Part shown: piece after piece, positions 49,985-61,515 of the stretch
How positions within the stretch are numbered: the stretch's first letter is position 1
How the letters are laid out: each line of letters begins with the position of its first letter
From: Amaranthus tricolor
Taxonomy: Eukaryota; Streptophyta; Magnoliopsida; Caryophyllales; Amaranthaceae
Direction: 5' to 3'
DNA: 64,000 bases
NCBI RefSeq assembly: GCF_026212465.1
Contig: NC_080058.1
Location: 6,357,001-6,421,000 of the forward strand
Program-made: the position numbers and the translations under genes
Notes under the pieces: generated by a model
The model's database searches: none
Seen by the model: the letters and a program-made list of their open reading frames with translations, nothing else
What the model was told of the DNA's origin: nothing

Positions 49985-50344
49985 AAAAGAATAGCTGATT
50001 GTGTATAGAACTCATAAAATCATAATATGGTTTCATCTCTAGTTTTAGCTTATGTTGTTATTTGTAGGTAGTTTTACTCTTGACGTAAAAGTGTCATATT
50101 TCTTTTGGTGCAAAATTCTCACTATTTGGGATAAAATGACTACATTTCTTTGACCCTTTCTGTTCAAATATTGATTGTATGTTACATTCCCTCACCCGGA
50201 CCTTATTTTCAAGTAGGATATTGGATTGATGATGGTATTTATTGACATTTGAATGTTGTTATAAGTGACATGGCCGTCGATTAGCAAAGTCAAAGTAGGC
50301 TACCACGCAGGGCCCCAAAATTTTTAGGGCTCAAAAGACTTATT

Positions 50345-50429
<85 letters not shown>

Positions 50430-50775
50430 GTGATATTAATTTAAATTAAATTTATATATAACTTATATTTTTTGCTAAGTAATGAGTTCTGGGTCCACCT
50501 ATTTTTAGACCCTATGAATCCGGGTCGAATCTGGATCCATGACCTTAGGGTCCGGGTCTACATGTTTGAGACTTAGATTCGAACCAAATTCGACCCATGA
50601 ACCCATTCACATCTTTTTTTAAAAAAAAATTATATATTATTTATCAATGTGTATGTAACTATTTGATTTTAAATTTTGTTTTATTTCTAAACATTACATG
50701 ATTTTGAACTTTCGCGGTTAATGTAATTTAAAATGTGGTCATTGTATCTATACTTGAAAAAGTAAATGCCTGATA
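49985..50775. other. Spacer with (TA)n microsatellite at 50345-50425
   Basis: About 80 bp of TA dinucleotides. Sequence from about 50480 to 50610 is rich in GGGTCC/GGATCC-like words and may belong with 51890-52070 to an older element into which the hAT MITE inserted; I could not define its ends. Confidence 0.5.
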
Positions 50776-50783
50776 AATATTTC

Positions 50784-51728
50784 TAGAGCTGTTCAAATGT
50801 GACCCGACCCGAAAATCCGAACCGAAATCGAAAGTTAACCGACCCGAAAATATGTTTCTTTTTTAGGTTTATCAAACCGACATTATCCGAACCGAACTTG
50901 CGCTCGAACCGATTTACTACCGAAAATCGTAAAATCGAACCCGAACTGCGCCTAATTTTTATAACCGACATATAACCGTTAACCGAGATTATCCAAACCT
51001 AATAGTGACCGACCCGAGTCATACTCGACCGGAATCATGCTCAAAACCGAACTTGATCCGGCTAAAACCGACATAACCCGAACGAATTTGTAATCGAAAT
51101 GCTGTAAACCTGAACCAATTTTTTACATAGAGGTATGATCGACTCATATTCAATCATTTTATTAGTTAATCTAATAAAGAAATAGAAATCTTAATAAATT
51201 AAATTTTATACATACATGGTTTCATATTATTAGAGTTAATAGTCAATGGTCAATGTTTATTTAACTATTTTTAATCAAATTAGATGAAAAATGATAAAAC
51301 TTTAATTTTAATTTACAGTCAAACAAGTAAAAGTAACAGTAATAATCACTAACTGATTTGCATTTTAACTATTTTGGCTTAACTAAGGGGAATCTTATCA
51401 TCAATTAAAAAATGTCTAACAACTTAATCTGATATTGACTCGATCTATAGTAATTAGTAATTCGTAGCCGAATTCTACTGGAAAATAAAACACGAACCCG
51501 ATCTGTACCCGATAAAACCGAACCAACTATTGACCGATGACAGTCCGAGATCGATTGACTACTCGACACGAACTTCAATCAACACCGAACCGATGCTAAC
51601 CCGATAGCTCAAATAACTGATCTTCAACCGAACCGTGACTAACCGACCTAACCCGTGTGTGACCCGTCGTAACACGCATCCGAAAAATAACCGATCCGAA
51701 ATACAACTGAACCGAATGAACACCTCTA
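50784..51728. mobile_element. Non-autonomous hAT element, second copy
   Basis: 945 bp with 12-bp ends TAGAGCTGTTCA / TAGAGGTGTTCA and a perfect 8-bp duplication AATATTTC (50776-50783 and 51729-51736). It aligns end to end with 37620-38609. The ACCCGA/AACCGA-rich outer parts are in the same orientation. Minus-strand frames at 50783-50971 and 51559-51768 are by-products. Confidence 0.92.
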
Positions 51729-51736
51729 AATATTTC

Positions 51737-52248
51737 GTTATAAGAACTTGAATGTTGTAAAACTTCATATATTTATTCGCTCAATAAGTATAAAGTACTA
51801 CACTATCCTCGTTAGTCGAAAATGTTTAAATAATTTTATGTGAATGGTCGAAATTGTACTTCATAATGTATTTTTAAAAAATTTTTAGGAAAAAAATAAA
51901 ATTTTTTTGGACCCAGATCCAAATCCTAAACCCGCCAGACTCTAAGGGTTTGGGTTTAAAATTTTCAGACCCTGCGGATCTGATCCGGTCTGAGTCTAAT
52001 AAAAACATTAGGATTTGGATCTGGGTCTAGCTGGACCTGACCCAGATCCGACCCATGCTCATCCCTAGTTCTTAGTACTTTTTTTTATAAAGTAGTTTAA
52101 ATATCAACAATAAAAAAGAAAAGATGTACTATATTATTAACGCATTAAGTTTTTAGAAGTCCTTTTCATATTTTGCTCTGAGGCCCGAAAATAAATAAGT
52201 GGCCCTAATAAGTGATGGCAATGGGCCAGTTTAATCGCAGTTAAATTG
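51737..52248. other. Spacer with GGACCC/GGATCT-rich segment
   Basis: 51890-52070 contains repeated GACCCAGATCC and GGATCTGGGTC words and ends ACCCATGCTCATCCCTAG, which resembles a hAT-type terminus (read inversely, TAGGGATGAGCATGGGT). The partner end was not found. Confidence 0.4.
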
Positions 52249-52257
52249 AAATTAAAC

Positions 52258-52759
52258 GAATTTTTGAAATGGATAAGCGAAATTATATAAAAAAAACACG
52301 AAATAAATCAACAATCAACTTTTATCCAAAAATAAGCGTCTAATTTTCAAACCTGAGGTTTGCTGCTGTTCGCAGTTACTAACTACGAACAGGTGCTTAA
52401 TTTTTTAAAAACGCAAAGAAGCTGTTCGCAGTTAGTAACTGCGAACAGGGTTGTTGACTTTTTTGACCCTGTTCGCAGTTACTAACTATGTGAAGAAGAG
52501 ACCTGCAGCGGTTATTGTACTCGATGGTATTTGCAGTTTGTAACTGCGAACAGGGTCAAAAAAGTCAACAACCTTGTTCGCAGTTACTAACTGCGAACAA
52601 CTTTGCGTTTTTAAAAAATTAAGCTTTTGTTCGCAGTTAGTAACTGCGAGCAGCACCAAACCTCAGATTTAGAAATTAAACGCTTATTTTTAGATATAAG
52701 TTGATTGTTGACTTACTTCGTGTTTTTTTTTTTAATTTAGCTTATCCATTTCAAAATTC
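52258..52759. mobile_element. MULE-type MITE with iterated palindromes (copy B)
   Basis: 502 bp with inverted ends GAATTTTTGAAATGGATAAGC / GAATTTTGAAATGGATAAGC and a perfect 9-bp duplication AAATTAAAC (52249-52257 and 52760-52768). Six palindrome sites occur at about 52368, 52424, 52471 (half only), 52529, 52576 and 52629, arranged symmetrically about the centre. It shares AAAAATAAGCG, CAAACCTGAGGTTTG and the palindrome with copy A (12931-13376), but the outer arms differ. Confidence 0.88.
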
Positions 52760-52768
52760 AAATTAAAC

Positions 52769-53732
52769 CTGTTAGGAACGAAAAATAGAAGGAATCAATT
52801 TCAAACAAATTTGAATCACAAGCTTGGTCAGGTTTCAATTTTTTTGCCGCATTGAGTAGAATTGAGTTAGAAACTGAAACGAAACCGCTAGCAATAGATG
52901 AGCCGAACCGAAAAAATCATATAAGTGTATTGATCGAGTTCAACCCTCAAGTAGAAACCCACATAGTAATGGGCCTTTATCCAATGTATAGGCACATATG
53001 TGCTACATATATGAAGATGACGTCTCTACATAGAAGTCACCGTATTCAAAAAACCCAAATTACGAGCTAGGAAAATCTTGTAATTAACCTCATAGGGTTT
53101 CCAACAAAACATGAAATTTGTCTCTTGTTGTGCTGCCGTGAGTCATGCCAAAGCGAGAAACATTTTGGTGTGTCATGTCTCAATCGCCGCAAAGAATAAA
53201 GGGTCATATTGTGTTGTGTCGTGTCGGACTTTTTTAAATAGGGAAAGATAGCGATCTAAGTAGGATCGTAATGTTAGTAGGGTCTTACGATCTAACTTCA
53301 TGAAAAGTTGAATGCTAGGATCAGAACACGGTTCCACGATCCTATAATTCACTATTTTTATTAATATATCTTTTACACCTCTTTCTCTAATTTCCTTTTG
53401 ATCAAGCAACATATGTTTAAAAATATTCTATAATTAAAATTAAAAAATTTAAATTTTTAATTGATATAAAATTTCAAACTAATTATTGAATTCTTTTTCA
53501 TTATATTAGCTAAACTTGAAATTAATGATTGTTTATGTCAATATTTTAAACCTATGAAATGAAAATTATGACTAATGACTAATACTTTTGCTTATCTAAA
53601 TTTATTTGTAGGATTATTCTACTCGATCCTATCGAGCTAATTTTGTGCCTCTAATCGATTTTAAGTAGAATTTCAATCCTAATAACCTTGGTCAAATGAG
53701 TACTTGAGTATCACAAGCCCAATAAACCAACT
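52769..53732. other. Spacer without recognised genes
   Basis: Small frames at 52852-53070 (+) and 53173-53412 (-) show no family features. Confidence 0.4.
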
Positions 53733-53982
53733 ACAACATGTGGAAAAAAATACGATATGATTGAAAAAGGGCTCAAAAAGGTCAATTTGGCAAAAGTGGT
53801 TATGGAAATAGGTGTTAGCGAGGGAAATTGCTATCAGCGGTTAGTTAGTAATCGTTTACAACATGTGGAAAAAAGTACGATATGATTAGAAAAGGGCTCA
53901 AAAAGGTCAATTTGGCAAAAGTGGTTATTGAAATAGGTGGTAACAAGGGAAATTGCTATTAGTGGTTAATTAGTAGTCGTTA
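53733..53982. repeat. 125-bp tandem duplication
   Basis: The unit starting ACAACATGTGGAAAAAA at 53733 recurs at 53858 with few changes, including GGGCTCAAAAAGGTCAATTT. The second copy decays after about 53980. Confidence 0.85.
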
Positions 53983-54396
53983 GTGATAAACTAGTTGTTG
54001 AAATAGTAAAATATATTTTTTAAAAGTGAATTACTGAAAAAACTAATTCTATTGTATTGTACAAAACATCAGTATTGTGCTAAAATTTACCACTATATCA
54101 ATGTTACTTATACTTATAATTTTTTTATCTTAACTCAAACTTAATTTGTAAAAGCTATCAAAGTCTTATATCAAATGTGTCTAAAGTCGGGATCATTTAA
54201 GAATAATCTATATTCAAAATTATTATGGATATAAAGATCTCCATGTGAATCTTTTTTGTAGGACAAGCCTCCCAAGTCCCAACGTTGCTTTGCTTTGAAT
54301 CAAGAATATGAACATGTAAATAAAACATCTCCTAGCACAAAAAAAAAGTCACATAGGACTCAAACAAGACAAGAATATGACAATCAATTATCACTC

Positions 54397-54407
54397 TTTT
54401 ATATAAC
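54397..54407 (+). promoter_or_regulatory. Putative TATA box of the small heat-shock protein gene
   Basis: TTTTATATAAC lies about 105 bp before the ATG at 54511. No clear array of heat-shock elements (nGAAnnTTCn) was seen just upstream. Confidence 0.4.
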
Positions 54408-54510
54408 AAGCTTAAAGGCAAGGCATCATCTTGTTGTAATCATGCATGAATAAACTCGTAATAGCTGATGCTTAATAGTAATTAAGCTCTATCAAATGTA
54501 ATTCAACTCA

Positions 54511-56010
54511 ATGGCTAGCAAGGCATTATCTTGTTCTTCAACTCTAGTTTCATGTAACCGGGCCTCTTTCGGGCAATTATTCAAAGGGTTGGGCCAACGT
54601 TCAAATTTGTTCTTAGCATCATCAAAGAAACCTTTTTCTTCTTTGGTTGTGAATGTTCAACAACAACATGGAGGTGGAAGGATGATTGATCCCCCAGGTT
54701 TTAAGTCTAGTGAACATTTCCATAAAATGGTTGAATCACTTGATTCTTCTCCTTATGATAAGTACTCCACTCCTTCAACTGCTAAGCTTTCTTACTTAGG
54801 TAAGACCGATTCCTTGGTTCAATTATATAGATATATATCTTGCATTCACGGGAAATTTAGGCCCATGCTTGCCTAGGCTATGACCCGAATTATTTAATTA
54901 AGAAATTGATTAATATTTAATTTGTGTAATATATATAAATTAAAACAACAACCATGTTGGTTAAACAAACATATAAAGGTGACTGTTTGACCTACCTTAT
55001 CCTTGTAAATTAAATTCGTCTTGCTTGCACCCAGTTTCACTTGCATGATCTTACACAAAATAGTTGTATATAAGTGTATACTAGCTAATTGACACAAATT
55101 CAGCCTTTGGTTATATCTTTAAGGTCTATTATCATCATCATCATAATTGGATGAACTATATGTTATGTAAATGTAGCAATTTTACTCATATATATACAAC
55201 CCATCATTATCATCTAGTTGAGTTATTCAAACCCCATCGGATCCTACCTTATAATAAGAGTAAGGGTCCCAATGTTTAAGACCCATTAAGAATGCAGGTC
55301 CAATAGAAAATTCAAGTTTTATCATCTCAAACATTAATAGAATATATAACATATCATGAGCCTTAATCATCAGTTTAAGATTTTGGATGAGTTAGTTCCT
55401 TAACATGATATCAGAGCAAGCTTGATAAGAGGTCACGAGTTCGAATCTCAATCACCCATTATTTCGTATGAGGGGCATATTAGGATATATAACATGCCAA
55501 GAAATCAATTCAACAAAAAGTTTAAACTAGTGGTTGAAGCTCCATAATATGTTATAACTGTAAATATAATCCTAGAACTAATCATCAATGTTTGAGATGA
55601 TAAATTTTAAATTTTCTATTGGACTCGCATTCTTAATTTGGGAGGGTATACGCAACTTTACCTTTGTTAATGATAAAAGTGTAAATGCAGTGCGTACAAC
55701 ATGGAATACAAGTGAGGACGAGAACGAGATCAGCATGTCATTCGAAATGAGAGGGAAATACAAAGCAGAAAACATACGAGTTAGGGTTGCAGATGACATG
55801 CTTTTCATATGTGTAGATCAAGAAGGATTTGATTCAGATGGAAACAACATAAAAAGTAGTTGTTATGATAGTCAGATTCAATTGCCTTCAAACAGTAGGA
55901 AGGAAGATATTACTGCTGTTTTTAAAAACAGTGTGCTTTATATTTGTGTCCCTAAGATTACCAAATCTCATCATAAACTTGTGCATATTCCTGTCACTAA
56001 TGTTTATTAA
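54511..56010 (+). CDS. Plastid-type small heat-shock protein (Hsp20/alpha-crystallin)
   Basis: Two exons, 54511-54799 and 55691-56010, join in phase 1 (donor TTAG|GTAAGA, acceptor AATGCAG|TGCG) to 202 residues. The first about 45 residues (MASKALSCSSTLVSCNRASF) are Ser-rich and basic with few acids, like a chloroplast transit peptide. The alpha-crystallin domain occupies about residues 97-202: VRTTWNTSEDENEISMSFEM, IRVRVADDMLFICVDQEG, YDSQIQLPSNSRKEDITAVF, KNSVLYICVPKI. The layout resembles HSP21, which protects thylakoid and nucleoid proteins in heat. Two canonical features are altered: the usual MPG after the second strand is MRG, and the glycine of the GVL signature is serine. It may be a divergent or non-heat-induced member. 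The 891-bp intron contains a dispersed repeat. Confidence 0.78.
55340..55560 (+). repeat. Dispersed repeat with Met-tRNA-like and B-box-like motifs
   Basis: Inside the intron of the small heat-shock gene: TATATAACATATCATGAGCC, TTAACATGATATCAGAGCAAG, GGTCACGAGTTCGAATCTC. It has the same motifs as 15360-15600, in part in a different order. Confidence 0.5.
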
Positions 56011-57983
56011 TTAATCTTGTGCACTCTGGATTTGTAATGGAATATATGCCTGGTAACAAATAAATAATTTTTTTTTTGGAAAAATAGCTCAAGAAGTGGC
56101 TATAAATAGCTTACGACTACTGGTAGAAAAAAAGTCATTACCACAAGCTATACTTCCGCTCCGATTTGATTTGTAACGAAAAAAGTCACCCCCTACATAT
56201 TGGGGTCCTCAAAGAACCGCATCATATAATATACCTAATTTATTTTATGCTTCGGTTTAAAATCAAAGTAGCAAATAAATGGCATATGCTGGTATTTAGT
56301 GTCGTTTTAGACATTTTGTAGGCCTTAGATAAAATAATAGATATGGGCCCTCCCTGTAAAAATAAATTATAATCTTTAATAAGTATTTGAAAAAGTAATA
56401 GTGACGAATCCCTTTAAACGGAAATAAATTATTTTTTTCAAGATTCATTTTCTTCATCCTTACATAAACATGATTTTTTTCTAAAAATGTATACTGTAAA
56501 TTTATGGATTACACTGAAATTAAGCCCCATATCACTATGTATGTTGGGTCCTAAGCAGCGACACTCCTTGCCTACCCCAGGAATGGCCTTGGTGCTATTT
56601 CAAGTGGATTCCAACTCGAATATTTTTTTTTTTAATATTTTGGACAATTTTGATATTTATTAAAAAATCTTTAAATTCAAGTGGATTCCATTATATTAAC
56701 TCCATTCTTCTAAACCTCCCTAATATATCGACAATTTTAATATTTATGGAAGATTCTGAACATGTTCAACATGTTCGACCGTACAAGGCTTCAAAAAATT
56801 AGGAGCTTCAATATTAAATTACTTAGTATATGTTAGGTGTTTTAAAAGACAAAATTTTTTTTTAAAATATCATAATTTTTAAAATATACAGGATCTTTAT
56901 AAAATTTGTCATTTTTTACTCCGCCCCTGGCTTTGTCAACATATAGTTACGAATATGCAACATTCATTGTGTTTGCAAAGAATTCAGGTTAACAATAAGA
57001 TGTCGCTTTGGCTGGTATGTTCGGCTCATGAACCGTCCAATTGTACAATAATTTCGTATGAGATACTCATCGGAGATGGTTATGGGACGGGTTTGGAGCG
57101 GATCTAGTTGATTCGAATCAGGACCCTTTTATTTTTATAGATTCAGACCCAGATTCAGATCCTAAGAGTCTAAAATTTTCAGACCCAGACCCAGACACTC
57201 GAAATCTGATGAATCTAGGGTTCTTAAGGTTCTTAATGGTTCTAAGAAAATCTCTTTAAAAATTACTTCGACGACGACCAATTAGGCAACAAATTCTGAA
57301 TCAAGTTACAAAAACAAAGATTTGAAGAATAAATCATGAACAAAATATCAACTTAAAACAAAAACAAAGAATTGAAGAATAAATCATGAAGTGGGCTACT
57401 TGCTATAGGTGAGATTCATAAGAATTGAAGAATAAACCCTAGGACCAGGACCCGGATCCTTCAATTATATTTTAGATTTAGATCAGATCTGAATCCGATG
57501 AGTCTCAAAAATCAAGATACAAACCTTTAAAAAAGAGGCGGATCCAACAGAGTCTTAAAACCATGACCATTCCTAATCGTAATAGTCTATCAATCTGTCG
57601 ATAACCTCCCCATAGGCTAAATCGCTACTAGCTTTTTGAAAAGCAATTTTGCATAATAGATTAATAGTAATACCATTAATTCAAGAAGTCAATACTGCAG
57701 GAATAAAATATAAATAAAATAATTTTTCCAGTTTTGTTCCAAGTCGACAGTATTTTTCGGAAAATTTTTTCCATTAAAGTGAAAATTATATAGTTAACTT
57801 GCAGCAATTTTATGAGAATAAACACCGACTTTTAATTTTAAATGGCTTTATCCTCTGAGATTTTTTTTAAAAAAGTATTATCATTATAAAAATTTAAGCA
57901 CCATAAAAATTAAAAACATCATACATAAAAGTTACTCGGTTACTCCAAATAAACACTTCATTACTTACCATAAGAATCTTATT
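56011..57983. other. Spacer with a GACCC-rich repeat remnant
   Basis: About 57075-57575 is rich in AGACCCAGA and GGACCC/GGATCC words and may be a worn hAT-like MITE (GAGATGGTTATGGG on the left, CCATGACCATTCC on the right). No coding frame is supported. Confidence 0.4.
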
Positions 57984-58212
57984 TCCTCCGTTTTCTAATT
58001 TTCTTATCTGGAATATTTTTCTTTAAGAAGTGAGAAATTTAACTAGGATTTTTGAGAGATCTACAAAAGATAAAATATATTCATATGAGATTTTTGTTAG
58101 ATTCCTTTTAATTTATACTTATTATATATTTTTTAATAATTTTATTATAATATGTATTTAAAAATATTAAAATTTAAAAATTAATTTAAAACTTGTAAAA
58201 AAATAAATGGAG
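57984..58212. mobile_element. MITE, relative of 14638-14862
   Basis: Starts CCTCCGTTTTCTAATTTTC and on the other strand CTCCATTTATTTTTTTAC, near a TA. The interior GAGAAATTTAACTAGGA and ATATGAGATTTTTGTTAGATTC match the other copy. Probably Stowaway-like. Confidence 0.6.
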
Positions 58213-58369
58213 TATTAATTTTTACCTTATAAGCAATCCTTAAAAAATTATTCTCGTGGTATACCACATGACTCATGATGAGTCAATAATATAAGACTTT
58301 TTATGCACCCCTTAATTCACCACGGAATTGATGTCTTGCTACAAACCAAAGCAAAGGAAGTAGCTCGTT

Positions 58370-58573
58370 TGTTATGGTTGTTGAAATTTAAGTAATTATG
58401 TGAATAGTAAGAGAGGGAGAGGAGAAGAAATTTAGAAGATGAAAAGAAGATTATTTTATTCAATTGTATTTCATCAACTCTAATATAACATTAGTCCCCT
58501 TTTATACTACTAAGACTATCACAAACATCTATTTATAACTAATTACATTTTATTACCAAATATACTTATAACA
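58370..58573 (-). repeat. Short LTR (204 bp) preceded by a polypurine tract
   Basis: On the minus strand TTGAAGGGGGAAAGTA precedes TGTTATAAGTATATTTGG, and the segment ends ACAACCATAACA. TGTTA/TAACA ends, an internal TATAAATAG/TATAAAAGG and the adjacent purine tract mark a 3' LTR. Its sequence differs from the LTR at 59905-60233, so the two do not belong to the same family. Confidence 0.65.
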
Positions 58574-59904
58574 TACTTTCCCCCTTCAAGAGACTTGTCA
58601 AGTCTATGTTAAGAAATCTAAACAAAAATACAAGACAACTTTTAATTAAAACAAAACACTACAAAATATGCCTAAAAATAGTGAGAAATAAAGTAAGATC
58701 AATAATGATAATTTTTGATTTCATGCCAAATGAGTTCGAGCACCAGATTTGAAACTCATTATTAGTTGAATCTTCTTTGCCAATAAATGAGCAAGCAACA
58801 TCATTTGCGTTGAAAATTGTGCTATAGTACTTCCATTTTCCCCGACACTTGCTTGAATTTTAAGAGTAAGATTGTGATTTTGAGACTCGGATTGTTGATA
58901 ATAATCAAGTAACAAGGCATCTTTATTGTACTTATTCACCACTTCATGAATAAAACTAAAAACATGCATAGAAATCTTCCGTTTCTTGAATTTTAACAAC
59001 CAAGGTGGGTCAAGCACTACTTTAGTATATTTAGCCCAAACTTTTGTCTTTTTCTTGTACATCTCATATCTTCTTATAACCTTCTTGGAGCTTGATTGTA
59101 CTCTTGATAAAGTACCCCATTAATGAGTTTCTCTTAGCAGATTTTTAGTTTGGAGAATAGAACTTTCAAGTGAATAAACTTGAAAAATTTTTCCATATGT
59201 TCAAAATAAATTATCAGGTTCACATGCCACAAAACATTCATGATTTTTATCTAAATCATGTTCACTCATGTTATCAATCACACAATTAACCAAATCGCCA
59301 TCCATATTAACAAAGCCTTTAGAGCCCAACTTACTTCTTGCACATGAATTCATATGATCAACATTTAAAGATTCTTGAGTATTAATTTTTAAATCACACG
59401 TTGCTAATTCTTGAATGGTATTTACTTCAATCATGCTATCGAACATCTCTAATGCAATCACATAAGCATTTCCTTCGTCATATACTACAATAAAACTCCA
59501 ATTATCACTATTATGTTGGCAATTATGATCAAGAAACTGTTCATTACACCATTCACACAATCCTTTATCCCAACTATCAAAACATTCATCTTTCAAAAGT
59601 TTTTTAAAAGATTTCATAACCTTCTTTTGTTTGGCTTCTTCAAGTTGTGGGATAATTGGTTCTTCAAATCGTATGGTTTGCAAAACTCTTCACTCCTCAT
59701 CTTTGCAACCACTAAAAGAAATCTCTAGTATGGGGAAAAACTCTAAGAACTCAAATGACCATGGCAACACCTTTTCACAAATAGGTTGTGTGCAATTTGA
59801 TTGTAGTATTTAATGTCAAAAAATAAATGTTTCAATAGGATAAAGAAAGAAAAAGAATGGAAGAGAAATATTAGTGTCAAGGAAAGAATGGCTCTTGATA
59901 CCAA
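58574..59904 (-). pseudogene. Internal region of a degraded LTR retroelement (gag-like)
   Basis: A primer-site motif TGGTATCAAGAGC lies at 59891-59903 (minus), directly after the LTR at 59905-60233. Two frames follow: 59201-59683 (160 codons, with WDKGLCEWCNEQFLDHNC resembling a degenerate gag zinc knuckle, then acidic sequence) and 58721-59062 (113 codons, no recognised motif). No polymerase domain lies between them and the polypurine tract at about 58575, so the element is non-autonomous or internally deleted. Confidence 0.6.
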
Positions 59905-60233
59905 TATTAGGCTATTCTTGTGAATTTAAGAATAGTCCTATAGCAATGGGAGTTTAAAACTCAACAACTCATGTCTTTCGTTCAGTCAGACACAAACAGA
60001 AGAATAAGGAAGAAGAAAGAGTAAGGAAAGAGAGAAGAATAGAAGGGATTTGTATTATTATTCAATATCTTCAAACAATATCAATAGGACATCTTATATA
60101 GGCTAAGGAAAAATACAATCAATTTTCCCGCCAACTAACTAACTAACTGTCCAGCTAACAACTAACAAACATAACAATCTATTAACAACTTTTTAAACAT
60201 ATAAATGACAATATTGCCCCTTGTACTACAACA
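59905..60233 (-). repeat. LTR of a degraded gypsy-type element
   Basis: 329 bp; on the minus strand TGTTGTAGTACAAGGGGC to AATAGCCTAATA. The end AATA is probably a mutated AACA. It contains CCTATATAAGATG as a likely TATA box. A truncated second copy (61437-61515) shows the same start. Confidence 0.7.
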
Positions 60234-60239
60234 TTACTC

Positions 60240-61436
60240 ATAGGGAGTCATTTTAATAGATGTGTGGTAATGAGTATTGTACCAACATTAAGCTAGGGGC
60301 AACCATTTACACCAATCCTTTGATTCATTAACACATATGCACCTTAAATACATCTCAAGGTATCTCTTCAGTCTGGCCATCATTTTGGGGATGATAAGCA
60401 ATGAAAAGAAAAATTGTGTACCATGTATGGAAACCAAGGCCTGCCAGAAATGGCTCATAAACACAGCATCCCTATCACTCAAACTACTTCTTGGCCATCC
60501 GTGAAGTTTGAAAACATTATCCAAATAACTCTGGGCCACTTGCACTGCAGTATATGGATGGGTGAGAGGAATGAAATGGGCGTATTTACTTAACCTTTCT
60601 ACTACTACGATGATAGTATCCCTATGCATGGATTTAGGTAATCCTGTAATAAAATCCATAGAGACATTCTTCCACACCTCTTCTGGGATATCTAGGGGCT
60701 GTAACAACCTTGGAGAGGCAATGGGCTCATATTTTGCAGCTTGACAAACCACACATTCCCTTACAAATTGCTTGATATCCTTGTTCATCCCTTTCCAATA
60801 AAATCGCCTTTTAACTCTCATTGTTGTTCCATCTCTACCTGAATGTCCTGCCTCTGGGCTTGAATGATGCCATTCAATTATAGATTTCCTGAAAGGACTG
60901 ACAGGACCAACCACCAATCTATCTTTCCTTCTTAATTACCCATTAAGCAAAGTATAATGATGTACATGTCCCCCAGTACTCAGTGTTTGGATGATAGTCA
61001 AAAAGAAACATGAGCATGATAGCTAGCTTTAATTTGGGCATCTAGGTCTGAAGTGACTAAGGAAAGGGCCAATAACAAGATTTCTGAACCTTGGACCCTA
61101 GAAACAGCATCAGTTGCCTTATTTTCAGTACCACACTTATATTGTATTTCATAGTCAAATCTCATAAGCTTTGAAAGCCAAAACTGCTGGAATGGGGTGG
61201 AGATCTAACAGCAAAGACTAAGGCAAGAAGCTCTTCTCATAGACAGACAAGAGTTGCCACTTTGGTCCCAAAGACCTGTTAATGTAAGCAATAGGGTGAG
61301 ACTCCTGCATAAGGACTGCATTAATCCCTACTTTGGAAGCATCTGTCTCAACCACAAAGACTTTTGAAAAATCTGGAATAGCCAAAACAGCTGCTGACAC
61401 TAGGGCCCTTTTAAGATCAGTAAAGGCTTGTTCAGC
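60240..61436 (-). pseudogene. Gypsy RNase H and integrase fragment, frameshifted
   Basis: On the minus strand: RNase H pieces (VVETDASKVGINAVLMQESH, 61218-61442); then degraded sequence; then integrase (60288-60917) with the HHCC finger (EAGHSGRDGTTMR, CVVCQAAK), first core motif SMDFITGLPKS and second LSDRDAVF. The third core motif (YHPQNDGQTE) is present only in another frame, so a frameshift precedes it. The reading ends at SIKMTPYE, directly beside the LTR at 60233. Gag, protease and RT are absent. The start of RNase H is fused to an LTR stub at about 61437. Confidence 0.85.
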
Positions 61437-61515
61437 TGACAACTAACAAACATAACAATCTGTGAACAACTTTTTAAACATATAAAATGATAATATTGCC
61501 CCTTCTACTACAACA
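61437..61515 (-). repeat. Truncated LTR stub
   Basis: The first about 78 bases of the same LTR as 59905-60233 (minus: TGTTGTAGTAGAAGGGGC...). It stops at GTTGTCAGCTGAACA, where the RNase H fragment begins. Confidence 0.75.

Noticed and set aside
60255..60277. LTR start TGTTGGTACAATACTC beside the integrase fragment
   Set aside because: In frame this codes for WYNTHYH, a conserved integrase stretch, so it is coding; the true LTR start is at 60233.
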